Source: DIGJ01 sp041821315 (lineage in GTDB: Bacteria; Bacillota; Clostridia; Lachnospirales; Lachnospiraceae). Taken from it: a stretch of DNA of 64,000 nt. Of the stretch, positions 17,262 to 27,073 are shown piece after piece; within the stretch, counting starts at the first letter, position 1; the number at the start of each line of letters is the position of its first letter. Where the stretch lies: positions 18,534 to 82,533 of the forward strand of contig JBGUEO010000019.1 in NCBI GenBank assembly GCA_041821315.1, written 5' to 3'. Below the pieces are notes generated by a model, which saw nothing but the letters and a program-made list of their open reading frames with translations, was not told where the DNA came from and searched no databases. Made by a program: the position numbers and the translations under genes.

Positions 17262-18956
17262 ATGGAAGAAAAGGCAAAAAAGAAAAGAGATTGGATAAAA
17301 AATGTAACGATTATTTTTTTGATCATAATGTTGATATTAACATTTTTTTCAAATACAATTATGAATTATTCCTTACCAGAGGTATCGACACAATATACAT
17401 CCTCAGGTAATATTTCTTCAAAAATTCGTGGAACCGCTTCGGTAGAAGCAGTAGAACCATATAAAATTAAGTTGGAGGAAAGCCGCAAGGTGGAGGAAGT
17501 GAAAATTCACACAGGAGATACAATTAAGAAGGGTCAGGTTTTATTTGTACTCGGAAATAGTGATGGAACGGCATTGGATGAAGCACAAGATGCTCTAGAT
17601 GCTGCAAACTTAGAATATGAGCAAAAACTGTTAGCAAGTTCGCCTGACTATAACTCTAGTTTACTTGATATTGAGTATGCAAAAGAAGACTATAAGGCGG
17701 CGCTAAAAGCCTATAAAGATGGAAAAAAAGACAGTAAAAAATGGGATAAAAAGGTGGAAACACTAACAGAAGAAAAAGATGCTGCACAGGCCTCTGTGAC
17801 TACATATACGAAACAAAAAGCACAATATACAAGACAACAAACAAAGTTAGCAAAGCAAAAACCAGATGTGGCGGTTGAGACAGCAGCATATAAAAAGGCA
17901 AAAGATGCATATGACGATATGGTATATGCATCGCAGCTTGGAGCAAATGGTGGAGATTATACCATTGCTTTATCAGCAGCAAGGCACACAATGGATAAAG
18001 CTTCTGATGCACTTGATACAGCAAAGACAGAACGGCAGGCGGTAATTGATGCGCAAGCAGAAGCTGTGACGGATCAAATAGATATGGCAACTGAGAATTT
18101 AACAGAAGCGACTACTCTCTTAGAAGAGAAAACGAAGGATTTGGAAACGGCAAAGAGTGAGTTAAAAGCAATTGTATTGACTGATTTGAATAAAAATATT
18201 GATACAACAAAGCGTGCTTATCAAAAATTAAAGGCAAATCTGGATAAAACAAAGAGTGAAGATGATTCGAAACAAGCGATAACAAATGTAGAACTAACGA
18301 ATACGCAGAAAAAAGTAAAACGGTTAGCAGCCAAAGTAACACGTCTTACAAAATCAGGCGCAACGAATGAGGTTACCTCGAAAGTAGAAGGAATTGTAAG
18401 TTCTGTTAATTATGTTGCAGGAGATACAACAACGGCAGATACTGAGCTTGCTGTAATTGAACTTACAGATCGTGGTTATTGTGCAAAACTAACAGTGACC
18501 ATGGAGCAAAGCAAGCAGATTCGAGAAGGTAACACCGCAGATATTTTAAATGTTTGGGGAACTGATATTATAGCAACGGTTACTTCGATTAAGAATGATA
18601 CAACTAATCCAGGAAAAAACAAAGTGGTAACATTTAATATAACTGGGGATGTGTCGGTTGGACAAAGTTTAGAACTTTCTGTTGGTGAAAAAAGCGCATA
18701 CTATGATACAATTGTACCGAACAGTGCAATTCATGAAGATAATAAGGGAAAATTTGTACTTGCGGTGCAAGTAAAAAGCAGTCCTCTTGGAAATCGATAC
18801 ATTGCGACAAGATTAGATGTACAGATTTTAGCTTCGGATGAGACTTCTTCTGCAATTAGCGGATCAGCTACAGGAAGTGAATTTATTATTACTACATCAA
18901 CCAAACCAATTGTACCTGGATTGCAGGTGCGTTTAGTTGAGGGAGGGGAGGCATGA
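17262..18956 (+). CDS. HlyD/MacA-type membrane-fusion (adaptor) protein
   Basis: 564 residues. One N-terminal membrane helix (about 14-33), then a first barrel-sandwich (lipoyl-like) half with VEEVKIHTGDTIKKGQVLFV, a very long alanine/lysine-rich coiled coil (about 105-365), the second half (TSKVEGIVSSVNYVAGDT) and a C-terminal beta-barrel region. This is the domain order of efflux adaptors. In a single-membrane bacterium it cannot reach an outer membrane, so its hairpin must project into the cell wall. Gap of 17 bases after the permease and a 4-base overlap with the next gene place it inside the operon. An adaptor between importer-type permeases and a binding protein is odd. Confidence 0.85.
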   Translation: MEEKAKKKRDWIKNVTIIFLIIMLILTFFSNTIMNYSLPEVSTQYTSSGNISSKIRGTASVEAVEPYKIKLEESRKVEEVKIHTGDTIKKGQVLFVLGNSDGTALDEAQDALDAANLEYEQKLLASSPDYNSSLLDIEYAKEDYKAALKAYKDGKKDSKKWDKKVETLTEEKDAAQASVTTYTKQKAQYTRQQTKLAKQKPDVAVETAAYKKAKDAYDDMVYASQLGANGGDYTIALSAARHTMDKASDALDTAKTERQAVIDAQAEAVTDQIDMATENLTEATTLLEEKTKDLETAKSELKAIVLTDLNKNIDTTKRAYQKLKANLDKTKSEDDSKQAITNVELTNTQKKVKRLAAKVTRLTKSGATNEVTSKVEGIVSSVNYVAGDTTTADTELAVIELTDRGYCAKLTVTMEQSKQIREGNTADILNVWGTDIIATVTSIKNDTTNPGKNKVVTFNITGDVSVGQSLELSVGEKSAYYDTIVPNSAIHEDNKGKFVLAVQVKSSPLGNRYIATRLDVQILASDETSSAISGSATGSEFIITTSTKPIVPGLQVRLVEGGEA

Positions 18957-20062
18957 GAAAGCTAAGTGAGAAGCAGTTAGCTTTAGCAATTCTTACGATT
19001 GCGGGTGCTTTATGTATAGGCTTCATATCCTTGATTGGTCATAGCTTACCATCGCAGCAAGGGGCTAAGCGTTTTAGTGGAGATGGAAAACGATATGCCC
19101 AAATTTCTGCCTTTGTTACAAAAGGTACCACTGTTTTGGAAACGAATATAAATAATTATCGAAGCAGTATACAAAAAGCCCTTGAGGAAGCGTCAATCGA
19201 ATCGAAATCTATAAATGGGCGATTATGGGTGGACTGCTATTCTGGAAAAACCAACACCAATGTAGTGAATGGGAAGATAACAGAAAAAGTAAATATGATT
19301 GGTGTTGGGGGAGATTTTTTCCTCTTTCATCCAATTACTATGATAAGCGGATATTATTTTTCATCGGATGCGGTAATGAAAGACCGTATTCTAATTGATA
19401 AAGAAGCGGCTTGGCAACTATTTGGATCAATTGATGTAGTCGGATTAAATCTACAGGTCGGAAATAAAACTTGTGTAGTTGCCGGAGTATTTGAATTATC
19501 GGATGATAAGCTTACGAATCTTGCGGCGGGTAAGACACCAATAATAATTGTGCCATTTGAACTGTTTACTGGAATTTCTAGTACAGATGCATTGATAGAC
19601 TGTTATGAAATGATTTTACCAAATCCAGTATCTGGATTTGCAAAGCAAATGGCACTAAAGAGTGTCGATGGAGTTGATTTATCAAGTGTAACGAGTAGTG
19701 AAATTGATTTAGATGAATTGGATATCGAAATTGTTGAAAATACAAATCGTTTCTCCTTGATTCGTTTGATTGAAACAATGAGAAAATTTAGAACTCGTTC
19801 CATGATGAGGAAACCAATGGAGTATCCATTTTGGGAAAATGTTGCGAGGGCAACTGAAGATAGAGCAGTTATTTTGTTACTATCAACGATTATCCTTTTA
19901 TTGCTCCCAATTAGTTTCAGTTGTAAATGGGCATGGAAACGCTATAAACAGCGCAAGTGGACAATCAAAAATTTGAATGAACGTATTCAAGAAAAAGTAG
20001 AAGAGAAAAAGAAGAAAAAATGGGAGGAAAAGAAACATGAAAAAGAAAAGTCTATTAAGTAG
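18953..20062 (+). CDS. MacB periplasmic-core-like membrane protein lacking the permease domain
   Basis: 369 residues. N-terminal helix (about 9-28), a roughly 270-residue extracytoplasmic domain, a second helix (about 303-325) and a lysine/glutamate-rich cytoplasmic tail. The middle part has features of MacB-type periplasmic domains: GVGGDFFLFHPITMISGYYF, then ILIDKEAAWQLFGS and VVGLNLQVG. True MacB/FtsX permeases have four helices; here two of them and the C-terminal permease core are absent. It overlaps the adaptor gene by 4 bases and the lipoprotein gene by 26, implying tight coupling. MacA-type adaptors dock on MacB-type domains, so this is the probable partner of the preceding adaptor. 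Confidence 0.7.
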   Translation: MRKLSEKQLALAILTIAGALCIGFISLIGHSLPSQQGAKRFSGDGKRYAQISAFVTKGTTVLETNINNYRSSIQKALEEASIESKSINGRLWVDCYSGKTNTNVVNGKITEKVNMIGVGGDFFLFHPITMISGYYFSSDAVMKDRILIDKEAAWQLFGSIDVVGLNLQVGNKTCVVAGVFELSDDKLTNLAAGKTPIIIVPFELFTGISSTDALIDCYEMILPNPVSGFAKQMALKSVDGVDLSSVTSSEIDLDELDIEIVENTNRFSLIRLIETMRKFRTRSMMRKPMEYPFWENVARATEDRAVILLLSTIILLLLPISFSCKWAWKRYKQRKWTIKNLNERIQEKVEEKKKKKWEEKKHEKEKSIK

Positions 20063-22304
20063 GGGCATAGCGCTTACAATGATGGCAACCATGGTGTGTT
20101 CTTTGTTTACCGGATGTGGTAGTAAATCAGTATCAAATGAGGTAAAAATGGATAAAGACCATGTTTATCATGCAGATTATTATGATTTACCGGAAGGAAT
20201 GACCAATATCAATACCATGAAGGTAGTAAATGATCGTATTTATATTGATGGTTATAATGAAACGAATAATTATACCTATGAAGTGTGTTCTATGAATGCG
20301 GACGGTAGCGATGTTAAAGTGATTTTTAAGCAGGATGATAAAGGTCAAGATAGCAATATTAGCAATTTTGCTATCGATCAAGAAGGAAACCTATATTTTT
20401 TTAAATCGCAATATATAACGGATGATTCGGATCCAGAAAACATACAATCTTCATCAAAATATAGTCTTGTTAAAGTAGATGGAGAAGGAAAAGAACTGTT
20501 AAGTGTTGAGTTAAAAGAGAAGGAAGATTTTTATCCATCTAGTATGTTAGTAGATGGAAAAGGTAATATATTTTTGTTGGCCAATGAAAGTTTAGAAATA
20601 TATGACAAAGATGGAAAACAATTGAATTCAATTGATACAAGCAACAGCTATGTTGATAGTGCGTTTTTAACACAAGGTGGTAACGTTATGTTGACTCAAT
20701 ATACGCAGGATTATTCTTCGAAAGAAGTAAAAGAGTATGATGAGCAAACGAAGAAATTTTCTGATCCAATTACAATTGGAGAAAATCTAAATAATTATAC
20801 ATTTTATCAAGCCACGGGATATGACTTATTTATGAAAGATTCAACGGACTTGTATGGTTTTGATATGACGAGTGGAGAAAAGACAAAATTAGTCAATTGG
20901 ATTGACTCGGATATTAATGGAAGCTATGTTAATTATATTTCGGGGTTATCCGATGGTAAATTAGTATGTGTAACCAATAACTATATGAAGAATACGAGTG
21001 AATTAGCAGTATTAACAAAGGTTGAACCAAAGGATGTAGTGGATAAGACGGTACTTACATTAGCTACCGTATATGATATGGATCTTAGTCCAGTTATTAT
21101 TGAATTTAATAAAAAGAGTGAAAAATATCGCATCACATTAAAAGACTATTCTGTGTATAATACAGATGATGATTACACAGCAGGATCTCAGAAATTAAAT
21201 ACCGATATTATATCTGGAGATGTGCCGGATATTCTTTGCGTAAATGATGCTAGCTCGTTTGAGGGCTTCTCATCCAAAGGACTTTTTCTAGATTTCAATG
21301 AATTGATCGAGAAAGACGAAACCTTTAATAAGAGTGATTACTTAGAAAATATTTTCCAAGCATTTGAAAGTAATGGCAAGTTATATTCGATGGTTCCATC
21401 GTTTTATGTATTTACGATTCTTGCTAAAACATCCGATGTGGGAAGCGAAATGGGATGGACAATGGATGATATGGATGCTTTAGTTGCTTCTAAACCAAAG
21501 GGTACAAAAATCATGACAGATACAATCAAATCTACTATTTTGTCATATGGTAATTATATGTGTATGGACGAATATGTGGATTGGGAAAAAGGAACCTGTA
21601 ATTTTGATAATCCAGAATTTATTCGCTTACTTGAATTTGCAAATGAATTTCCTGAAAGCTACGATGACAATGGCGAGGGAGGAAAGTATTCAGAGACTAG
21701 AAGTGATGAGGATGGAGACTTGGCTTATCGTACTGGAAAAACGCTCCTGATGATAAATAATGTATCTGATTTTTCCGAGTTTCATCGGATACAAAAGGCA
21801 ACGTTTGGTGAAGATGTAACTTTTGTTGGTTTCCCAAATGCAAGCAAAAATGGTTCAGCAATTTCACCAATGTTACAACTTGCGATTTCTTCAAAATCGT
21901 CTTCTAAGGATGCTGCTTGGGAATTCGTAAAAACATTCTTTGAAGATGACTACCAAAACTCAAATTCTTATTTATGGCCAGTAAAGCTTAGTGCAATCGA
22001 AAAGAAAAAAGAGGAAGCACAAAAAGTTGAAACCTATACGGATGAAAATGGAAAAGAAGTTCCATATGATGAAACATATACTGTAAATGGGAAGGAAGAA
22101 AAATTAGGTACGGTAACGGATGAAGAATGTGAAAAAGTAATGACATTTTTGAAATCGCTCAACCAAGTTATGCGGTATGACGAAAAGATATATACTATAA
22201 TGGATGAAGAGACAGGAGCTTATTTTGCGGGACAAAAGTCTGCAGAGGAAACTGCAAAATTAGTGCAAAATAGAGTTAATACCTATTTGAACGAAATACA
22301 GTAA
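20037..22304 (+). CDS. lipoprotein: N-terminal propeller-like region fused to family 1 extracellular solute-binding domain
   Basis: 755 residues with a lipoprotein signal (lipobox LFTGC, Cys at about residue 27). Residues 40-330 contain repeated beta-rich units of the type DGKGNIFLL / DQEGNLYFF / LYGFDMTSGE, suggesting a propeller. Residues about 335-755 look like a family 1 solute-binding protein (PDILCVNDASSFEGF, then the C-terminal SSKDAAWEFVKTFF block). It should sit on the outer face of the membrane and deliver a ligand to the two permeases. Fusion of a propeller to a binding protein is uncommon; the propeller may bind polymer, peptide or the MacB-like partner. The gene starts inside the previous one. 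Confidence 0.8.
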   Translation: MKKKSLLSRGIALTMMATMVCSLFTGCGSKSVSNEVKMDKDHVYHADYYDLPEGMTNINTMKVVNDRIYIDGYNETNNYTYEVCSMNADGSDVKVIFKQDDKGQDSNISNFAIDQEGNLYFFKSQYITDDSDPENIQSSSKYSLVKVDGEGKELLSVELKEKEDFYPSSMLVDGKGNIFLLANESLEIYDKDGKQLNSIDTSNSYVDSAFLTQGGNVMLTQYTQDYSSKEVKEYDEQTKKFSDPITIGENLNNYTFYQATGYDLFMKDSTDLYGFDMTSGEKTKLVNWIDSDINGSYVNYISGLSDGKLVCVTNNYMKNTSELAVLTKVEPKDVVDKTVLTLATVYDMDLSPVIIEFNKKSEKYRITLKDYSVYNTDDDYTAGSQKLNTDIISGDVPDILCVNDASSFEGFSSKGLFLDFNELIEKDETFNKSDYLENIFQAFESNGKLYSMVPSFYVFTILAKTSDVGSEMGWTMDDMDALVASKPKGTKIMTDTIKSTILSYGNYMCMDEYVDWEKGTCNFDNPEFIRLLEFANEFPESYDDNGEGGKYSETRSDEDGDLAYRTGKTLLMINNVSDFSEFHRIQKATFGEDVTFVGFPNASKNGSAISPMLQLAISSKSSSKDAAWEFVKTFFEDDYQNSNSYLWPVKLSAIEKKKEEAQKVETYTDENGKEVPYDETYTVNGKEEKLGTVTDEECEKVMTFLKSLNQVMRYDEKIYTIMDEETGAYFAGQKSAEETAKLVQNRVNTYLNEIQ

Positions 22305-22320
22305 TCATGAAATAAATGAG

Positions 22321-22369
22321 ATTGCTACGAGTGCCCAATGATTTTATTGCACTTGTAGCAATTTTTTTG
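22321..22369 (+). terminator. intrinsic terminator of the hybrid ABC cluster
   Basis: 14-bp stem (22321-22334 with 22349-22362) with one G-U pair, followed by seven T residues. Confidence 0.85.
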
Positions 22370-22423
22370 CGTTATAAATGGATAAACTTTAGTGTAGCAA
22401 AGCTATAATTTCATCAAAAAATG

Positions 22424-22432
22424 TGGTATACT
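22424..22432 (+). promoter_or_regulatory. extended -10 promoter for pyk
   Basis: TGTGGTATACT ends at 22432 (TG at 22424-22425, TATACT at 22427-22432). No good -35 is seen at 17 bases, as expected for an extended -10. pyk starts 75 bases downstream. Confidence 0.55.
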
Positions 22433-22507
22433 AAAGTATCATAGTATATAGAAAATCACTTGATAAAAATGGTAAATTAATGAAAAATAGATAAAAGGAG
22501 AATGTTA

Positions 22508-23941
22508 ATGAGAAAAACGAAAATAATATGTACACTTGGCCCAGCCACAGATAGGGATGAAACAATGCGGGAGTTGATGATTCAGGGTATGAATGTAGCG
22601 AGGTTTAATTTTTCACATGGAAATCACGAAGAGCATTTACAACGATTAAAAGCACTGAAACGTCTCCGTAATGAATTAAATCTTCCAATCGCAGCGCTTC
22701 TTGATACAAAAGGGCCAGAAATACGGATCGGCACATTTGCTGAAGGTAAAATTATGCTTACACAGGGGCAGAAATTTGTTTTAACAATAAACGAAGTGGT
22801 AGGCGATGATAGTCAAGTATTTGTTAGTTATAAAGAGCTTCCTCAAGATGTAGGAGAAGGATCTAGAATTTTAATTGATGATGGGTTAATTGAATTGATT
22901 GTTGATTATGTAGAAGATACTAATATTTTTTGTACGGTGCAAAATGATGGTATGATATCCAATAATAAAGGTGTCAATGTACCTGGGGCTCAATTATCTA
23001 TGGAATTTTTAAGTGAAAAAGATAAAAGCGATATCGTATTTGGAATTAAAAATGGATATGATTTTGTTGCAGCTTCGTTTACAAGAACTGCACAGGATGT
23101 GCGAGATGTCAGGGAACTTTTAAAAGATAATGGGGGAGAATCCATACAGATCATTGCAAAAATTGAAAATATGCAAGGGGTAAAAAATATTAATGAGATT
23201 ATTGAAGAGGCAGATGGAATCATGATAGCCAGAGGTGACATGGGAGTTGAGATCCCGGGAGAAGAGGTGCCGGTTCTTCAAAAATTAATCATTAAAAAAG
23301 TATACAATGCTGGAAAACCAGTTATTACAGCAACGCAAATGTTAGATTCGATGATTAAAAATCCAAGGCCTACTCGAGCTGAGACGGCTGATGTTGCGAA
23401 TGCAATCTATGATGGAACGAGTGCAATTATGTTGTCAGGTGAAACCGCAGCTGGGAAATATCCAATTCAAGCGCTTGAAACAATGGTTCGAATTGCAGAG
23501 CGAACAGAGCGCGATATTGATTATAAAAAGCGGTTTAAAAATATAGATGATGCAAATAATCAAGATACGACAGAAGCTATATCTCACGCAACCTGTATGA
23601 TTGCGCATGATATGGATGCAAAGGCTATTATTACAGTAACAAAATCAGGAAGAACTGCTCGGATGGTTACAAAATACAGACCGGAATGTCCAATCATGGG
23701 ATGTGCAACTTATCCACATATTTGTCGGCAACTAAACTTGTCTTGGGGTATTTACCCACTTCATATTCGCGAAGAACAAGACTCTTATGAGCTGTTTGAC
23801 CATGCAGTAAAAGAGGTAATGCAAAAAGGATTTTTAAAAGAAGGGGAGTTGTCAGTTATAACGGCTGGGGTACCACTTGGAATATCTGGAACTACGAATT
23901 TAATTAAAGTTCAAATAGCAGGCGAATCTTATATTGGATAA
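22508..23941 (+). CDS. pyk: pyruvate kinase
   Basis: 477 residues from the second ATG (22508), eight bases after AAAAGGAG; the ATG at 22502 is too near. Motifs: TLGPATD, RFNFSHG, LLDTKGPEIR, the active-site lysine segment IIAKIEN, and MIARGDMGVEIP. Converts phosphoenolpyruvate and ADP to pyruvate and ATP. The extra C-terminal PEP-utilising domain present in some Bacillus enzymes is absent. The same window encodes pyruvate phosphate dikinase, the PPi/AMP-dependent enzyme for the same interconversion, giving two routes at this step. Monocistronic by its own promoter; no clear terminator before purM. Confidence 0.97.
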   Translation: MRKTKIICTLGPATDRDETMRELMIQGMNVARFNFSHGNHEEHLQRLKALKRLRNELNLPIAALLDTKGPEIRIGTFAEGKIMLTQGQKFVLTINEVVGDDSQVFVSYKELPQDVGEGSRILIDDGLIELIVDYVEDTNIFCTVQNDGMISNNKGVNVPGAQLSMEFLSEKDKSDIVFGIKNGYDFVAASFTRTAQDVRDVRELLKDNGGESIQIIAKIENMQGVKNINEIIEEADGIMIARGDMGVEIPGEEVPVLQKLIIKKVYNAGKPVITATQMLDSMIKNPRPTRAETADVANAIYDGTSAIMLSGETAAGKYPIQALETMVRIAERTERDIDYKKRFKNIDDANNQDTTEAISHATCMIAHDMDAKAIITVTKSGRTARMVTKYRPECPIMGCATYPHICRQLNLSWGIYPLHIREEQDSYELFDHAVKEVMQKGFLKEGELSVITAGVPLGISGTTNLIKVQIAGESYIG

Positions 23942-24094
23942 AATGGTATTATGATTGTAAAATGGTTTTTATATTAGATAAGCTTATAACTCACATTAGA
24001 AATAGATAAGAGCAAAGAGCTAGTAAAGAAACAGTTTTGTATGATACAATAAATGCGAAATGTATCAACAAGAACGAAACTTTGGAGGTTAACC

Positions 24095-25120
24095 ATGGAT
24101 TACAAGAATGCAGGCGTCGATATTGAAGCAGGGTATAAATCAGTAGAGCTTATGAAACAATATGTCCAAGGAACGATGAGAAAAGAAGTACTTACTAAAA
24201 TAGGAGGATTTTCAGGAGCTTTTTCATTGGAACATTTCAAAAAAATGGAAAAACCAACGTTGGTTTCTGGAACGGATGGAGTAGGTACAAAATTAAAACT
24301 TGCTTTTTTGATGGATAAACATGATACCATAGGGATTGATTGTGTTGCAATGTGTGTGAATGATATTGCTTGTACTGGCGGAGAACCTCTTTTTTTCTTA
24401 GATTATATTGCTTGTGGAAAAAATGAACCAGAAAAAATTGCAACGATTGTGCGAGGTGTGGCAGATGGTTGTAAGCAGGCGAATGCTTCTTTAATTGGTG
24501 GAGAAACAGCGGAAATGCCAGGATTTTATCCGATTGAGGAATATGATTTGGCTGGTTTTGCTGTTGGGATTGTAGATGAGAAAGATATGATAACAGGAGA
24601 TGAAGTGGGAGAAGGAGATGTTTTAATAGGAATTGCTTCTTCTGGTGTCCACAGCAATGGATTTTCATTGGTTCGTAAGGTTTTTGAAATGAAAAAATCC
24701 GTACTGGATCACTATTATGAATCACTTGGAAGTACCTTAGGAGAGACACTCCTAACGCCGACAAAAATTTATGTGAAAGCGCTTTCTGTGCTTAAGACGA
24801 GCGGCGTGAAGATAAAAGCATGCAGTCATATTACTGGCGGTGGATTTTATGAAAATATACCTAGAATGCTTCCAAAAGGAATGCATGCACAGGTTCAAAA
24901 AAACAGTTATGTGGTACCACCTATTTTTTCTATGCTTCAAAAAGATGGAGTGATTGAAGAAAGAATGATGTATAATACATTTAATATGGGTATTGGTATG
25001 GTACTTGCAGTGGACAAAATTTCAGTAGATCAAGCCATTGCGTCCATTAGGGCTGCGGGAGAAGAAGTTTGTATACTTGGAGAAATCAAAGGTGGCAAAA
25101 GGGGAGTTACATTATGTTAA
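24095..25120 (+). CDS. purM: phosphoribosylformylglycinamidine cyclo-ligase (AIR synthetase)
   Basis: 341 residues starting MDYKNAGVDIEAGYKS after TTTGGAGG. PurM signatures include SGTDGVGTKLKLA, CVNDIACTGGEPLFFLDY, IGGETAEMPG and HITGGGFYENIPRML. It closes the imidazole ring of purines using ATP. First gene of purM-purN-purD-glyA; its last bases overlap purN by 7. The other purine genes are not in the window. No purine riboswitch is apparent in the 150 bases upstream. Confidence 0.97.
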   Translation: MDYKNAGVDIEAGYKSVELMKQYVQGTMRKEVLTKIGGFSGAFSLEHFKKMEKPTLVSGTDGVGTKLKLAFLMDKHDTIGIDCVAMCVNDIACTGGEPLFFLDYIACGKNEPEKIATIVRGVADGCKQANASLIGGETAEMPGFYPIEEYDLAGFAVGIVDEKDMITGDEVGEGDVLIGIASSGVHSNGFSLVRKVFEMKKSVLDHYYESLGSTLGETLLTPTKIYVKALSVLKTSGVKIKACSHITGGGFYENIPRMLPKGMHAQVQKNSYVVPPIFSMLQKDGVIEERMMYNTFNMGIGMVLAVDKISVDQAIASIRAAGEEVCILGEIKGGKRGVTLC

Positions 25121-25749
25121 AAGTTGCTGTTTTAGTTTCTGGTGGTGGTACAAACCTGCAAGCTATCATTGATGGCGTGGAAGATGGAACGATTCATAAT
25201 GCTCATATCGAATTAGTAATTAGTAATAAAAAAGATGCGTATGCGCTGGAACGTGCAAAGAATTCTGACATACCAGCAACCTGTATATCACCTAGGGATT
25301 ATAAGACGATAGAAGAATTTGGAGAAGTACTATTAAAATGCTTACAAGAGAAGTCGATTGACTTAATTGTATTAGCGGGGTATCTGGTAATTCTTCCAAA
25401 ACAAATAATTCAAGCTTATCCAAATCAAATTATTAATATTCATCCTTCCTTAATTCCGGCTTTTTGTGGTGATGGGTATTATGGCCTTAACGTGCATCAG
25501 GCAGTCTTAGAGCGTGGAGTTAAAGTAACAGGAGCAACCGTTCATTTTGTAGATGAAGGAACCGATACAGGACCTATTTTATTGCAGCGAGCAGTCAAAG
25601 TTTATGATGGGGATACACCAGAAATCTTACAAAAGCGAGTAATGGAAGAGGCTGAGTGGATTTTGTTACCAGAGGCAATTGAACAAATTGCTTTGGGTAA
25701 CGTTGATTGTTTTCATAAAATGGGGGAAGATGTAAGGAGTTTAAGATGA
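25114..25749 (+). CDS. purN: phosphoribosylglycinamide formyltransferase
   Basis: 211 residues; the start at 25114 sits inside the end of purM behind AAGGGGAG. Catalytic residues are visible: Asn and His in NIHPSLIPAF and Asp in DEGTDTGPIL. The loop after HPSLIPAF reads CGDGYYGLNVHQAV, longer than the E. coli type and, as I recall, common in Clostridia. It transfers a formyl group from 10-formyl-tetrahydrofolate to GAR. It overlaps purD by 4 bases (ATGA). Confidence 0.96.
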   Translation: MLKVAVLVSGGGTNLQAIIDGVEDGTIHNAHIELVISNKKDAYALERAKNSDIPATCISPRDYKTIEEFGEVLLKCLQEKSIDLIVLAGYLVILPKQIIQAYPNQIINIHPSLIPAFCGDGYYGLNVHQAVLERGVKVTGATVHFVDEGTDTGPILLQRAVKVYDGDTPEILQKRVMEEAEWILLPEAIEQIALGNVDCFHKMGEDVRSLR

Positions 25750-27017
25750 AAATTTTAATTGTTGGAAGTGGTGGGAGAGAACATGCAATTGCGACAAGTG
25801 TTGCAAAAAGCGACCGTGTAGAAAAGATTTATTGTGCACCAGGTAATGCAGGAATTGCAGAACTTGCCGAATGTATTGATATTCAGGCAATGGAGTTAGA
25901 AAAGCTAGCTGATTTTGCAAAAGAGAAGGCAATTGATTTAACCATTATTGGTATGGATGATCCATTAGTTGCAGGGGTGGTAGATGTTTTTGAAAAAAAG
26001 GGATTACGTGTCTTCGGTCCTAGAAAAAATGCTGCAATTCTTGAAGGATCAAAATCATTTTCAAAGGATTTAATGAAAAAGTATAAAATTCCAACGGCTT
26101 CCTATGAAACATTTGATCTTGTACAAGACGCCTATGCTTATCTTGAACAGGCAACGTATCCGATTGTTATTAAGGCGGATGGACTTGCCTTGGGTAAGGG
26201 CGTTTTGATTTGCAGTACAGTTGATGAGGCAAGAGAGGCAGTCAAAACATTGATGCTTGATAAGACATTTGGAGATGCAGGGAATCGTGTTGTTATCGAA
26301 GAGTTTTTATCAGGTAGAGAGGTGTCTGTATTATGTTTTTGCGATGGAACACATATCCTTCCGATGACAAGTGCACAAGACCATAAACGTGCGCAAGATG
26401 GAGACAAGGGACTTAATACAGGTGGCATGGGAACATTTTCTCCAAGTCCGTTTTATACAAAAGAAGTGGAAGCTTTTTGTGAAGAACAAGTGTATCAGAC
26501 CTCTATGGATGCCATGAAGGCGGAAGGCAGAGATTTTGTCGGAATTATGTTTATTGGTTTGATTTTGACTTCAAGCGGTCCTAAGGTCTTGGAATATAAT
26601 GTTAGATTTGGTGATCCAGAAGCACAGGTGGTATTACCACGAATGGAAAATGATATTATCGATGTAATAGAAGCATGTATTGATGGTCGTTTGAATGAAA
26701 TTAACTTATCGTTTGAGAAGAATGCAGCGGTATGTGTAGTCTTAGCCTCTGAGGGATATCCAGAAAACTATGAAAAAGGAAAGCTTATTACTGGCCTTGA
26801 AACGTTTAATGAGAACGATGATTATTATGTATTTCATGCGGGAACGAAGAAGCAAAAAGAAGGTGTCGTAACAAATGGTGGGCGTGTACTAGGTGTAACG
26901 GCAAAGGGAATAAATGTAAAAGATGCAAGAGAAAAGGCATATGAGGCAACAAATTGGATTCATTTTGATAATAAATATATGCGTCATGACATAGGAAAAG
27001 CAATTGATGAAGCTTAA
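25746..27017 (+). CDS. purD: phosphoribosylamine-glycine ligase (GAR synthetase)
   Basis: 423 residues, standard length. N-terminal MKILIVGSGGREHAIA, ATP-grasp region with VIKADGLALGKGV and LNTGGMGTFSPSPFY, then FGDPEAQVVLPR and a C-terminal domain ending in a DFKYMRHDIGKA-like segment. Joins glycine to phosphoribosylamine with ATP. Translationally coupled to purN. glyA, which makes glycine, follows after 56 bases. Confidence 0.97.
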   Translation: MKILIVGSGGREHAIATSVAKSDRVEKIYCAPGNAGIAELAECIDIQAMELEKLADFAKEKAIDLTIIGMDDPLVAGVVDVFEKKGLRVFGPRKNAAILEGSKSFSKDLMKKYKIPTASYETFDLVQDAYAYLEQATYPIVIKADGLALGKGVLICSTVDEAREAVKTLMLDKTFGDAGNRVVIEEFLSGREVSVLCFCDGTHILPMTSAQDHKRAQDGDKGLNTGGMGTFSPSPFYTKEVEAFCEEQVYQTSMDAMKAEGRDFVGIMFIGLILTSSGPKVLEYNVRFGDPEAQVVLPRMENDIIDVIEACIDGRLNEINLSFEKNAAVCVVLASEGYPENYEKGKLITGLETFNENDDYYVFHAGTKKQKEGVVTNGGRVLGVTAKGINVKDAREKAYEATNWIHFDNKYMRHDIGKAIDEA

Positions 27018-27073
27018 ATATAAAAAGAACGATATGGAAAAACAAAGGATAGAGAGTCTGAGAGGAGATTATT

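Noticed and set aside
24237..24764. 175-codon open frame opposite purM
   Set aside because: Antisense to purM, low-complexity His/Leu/Gln translation; shadow.
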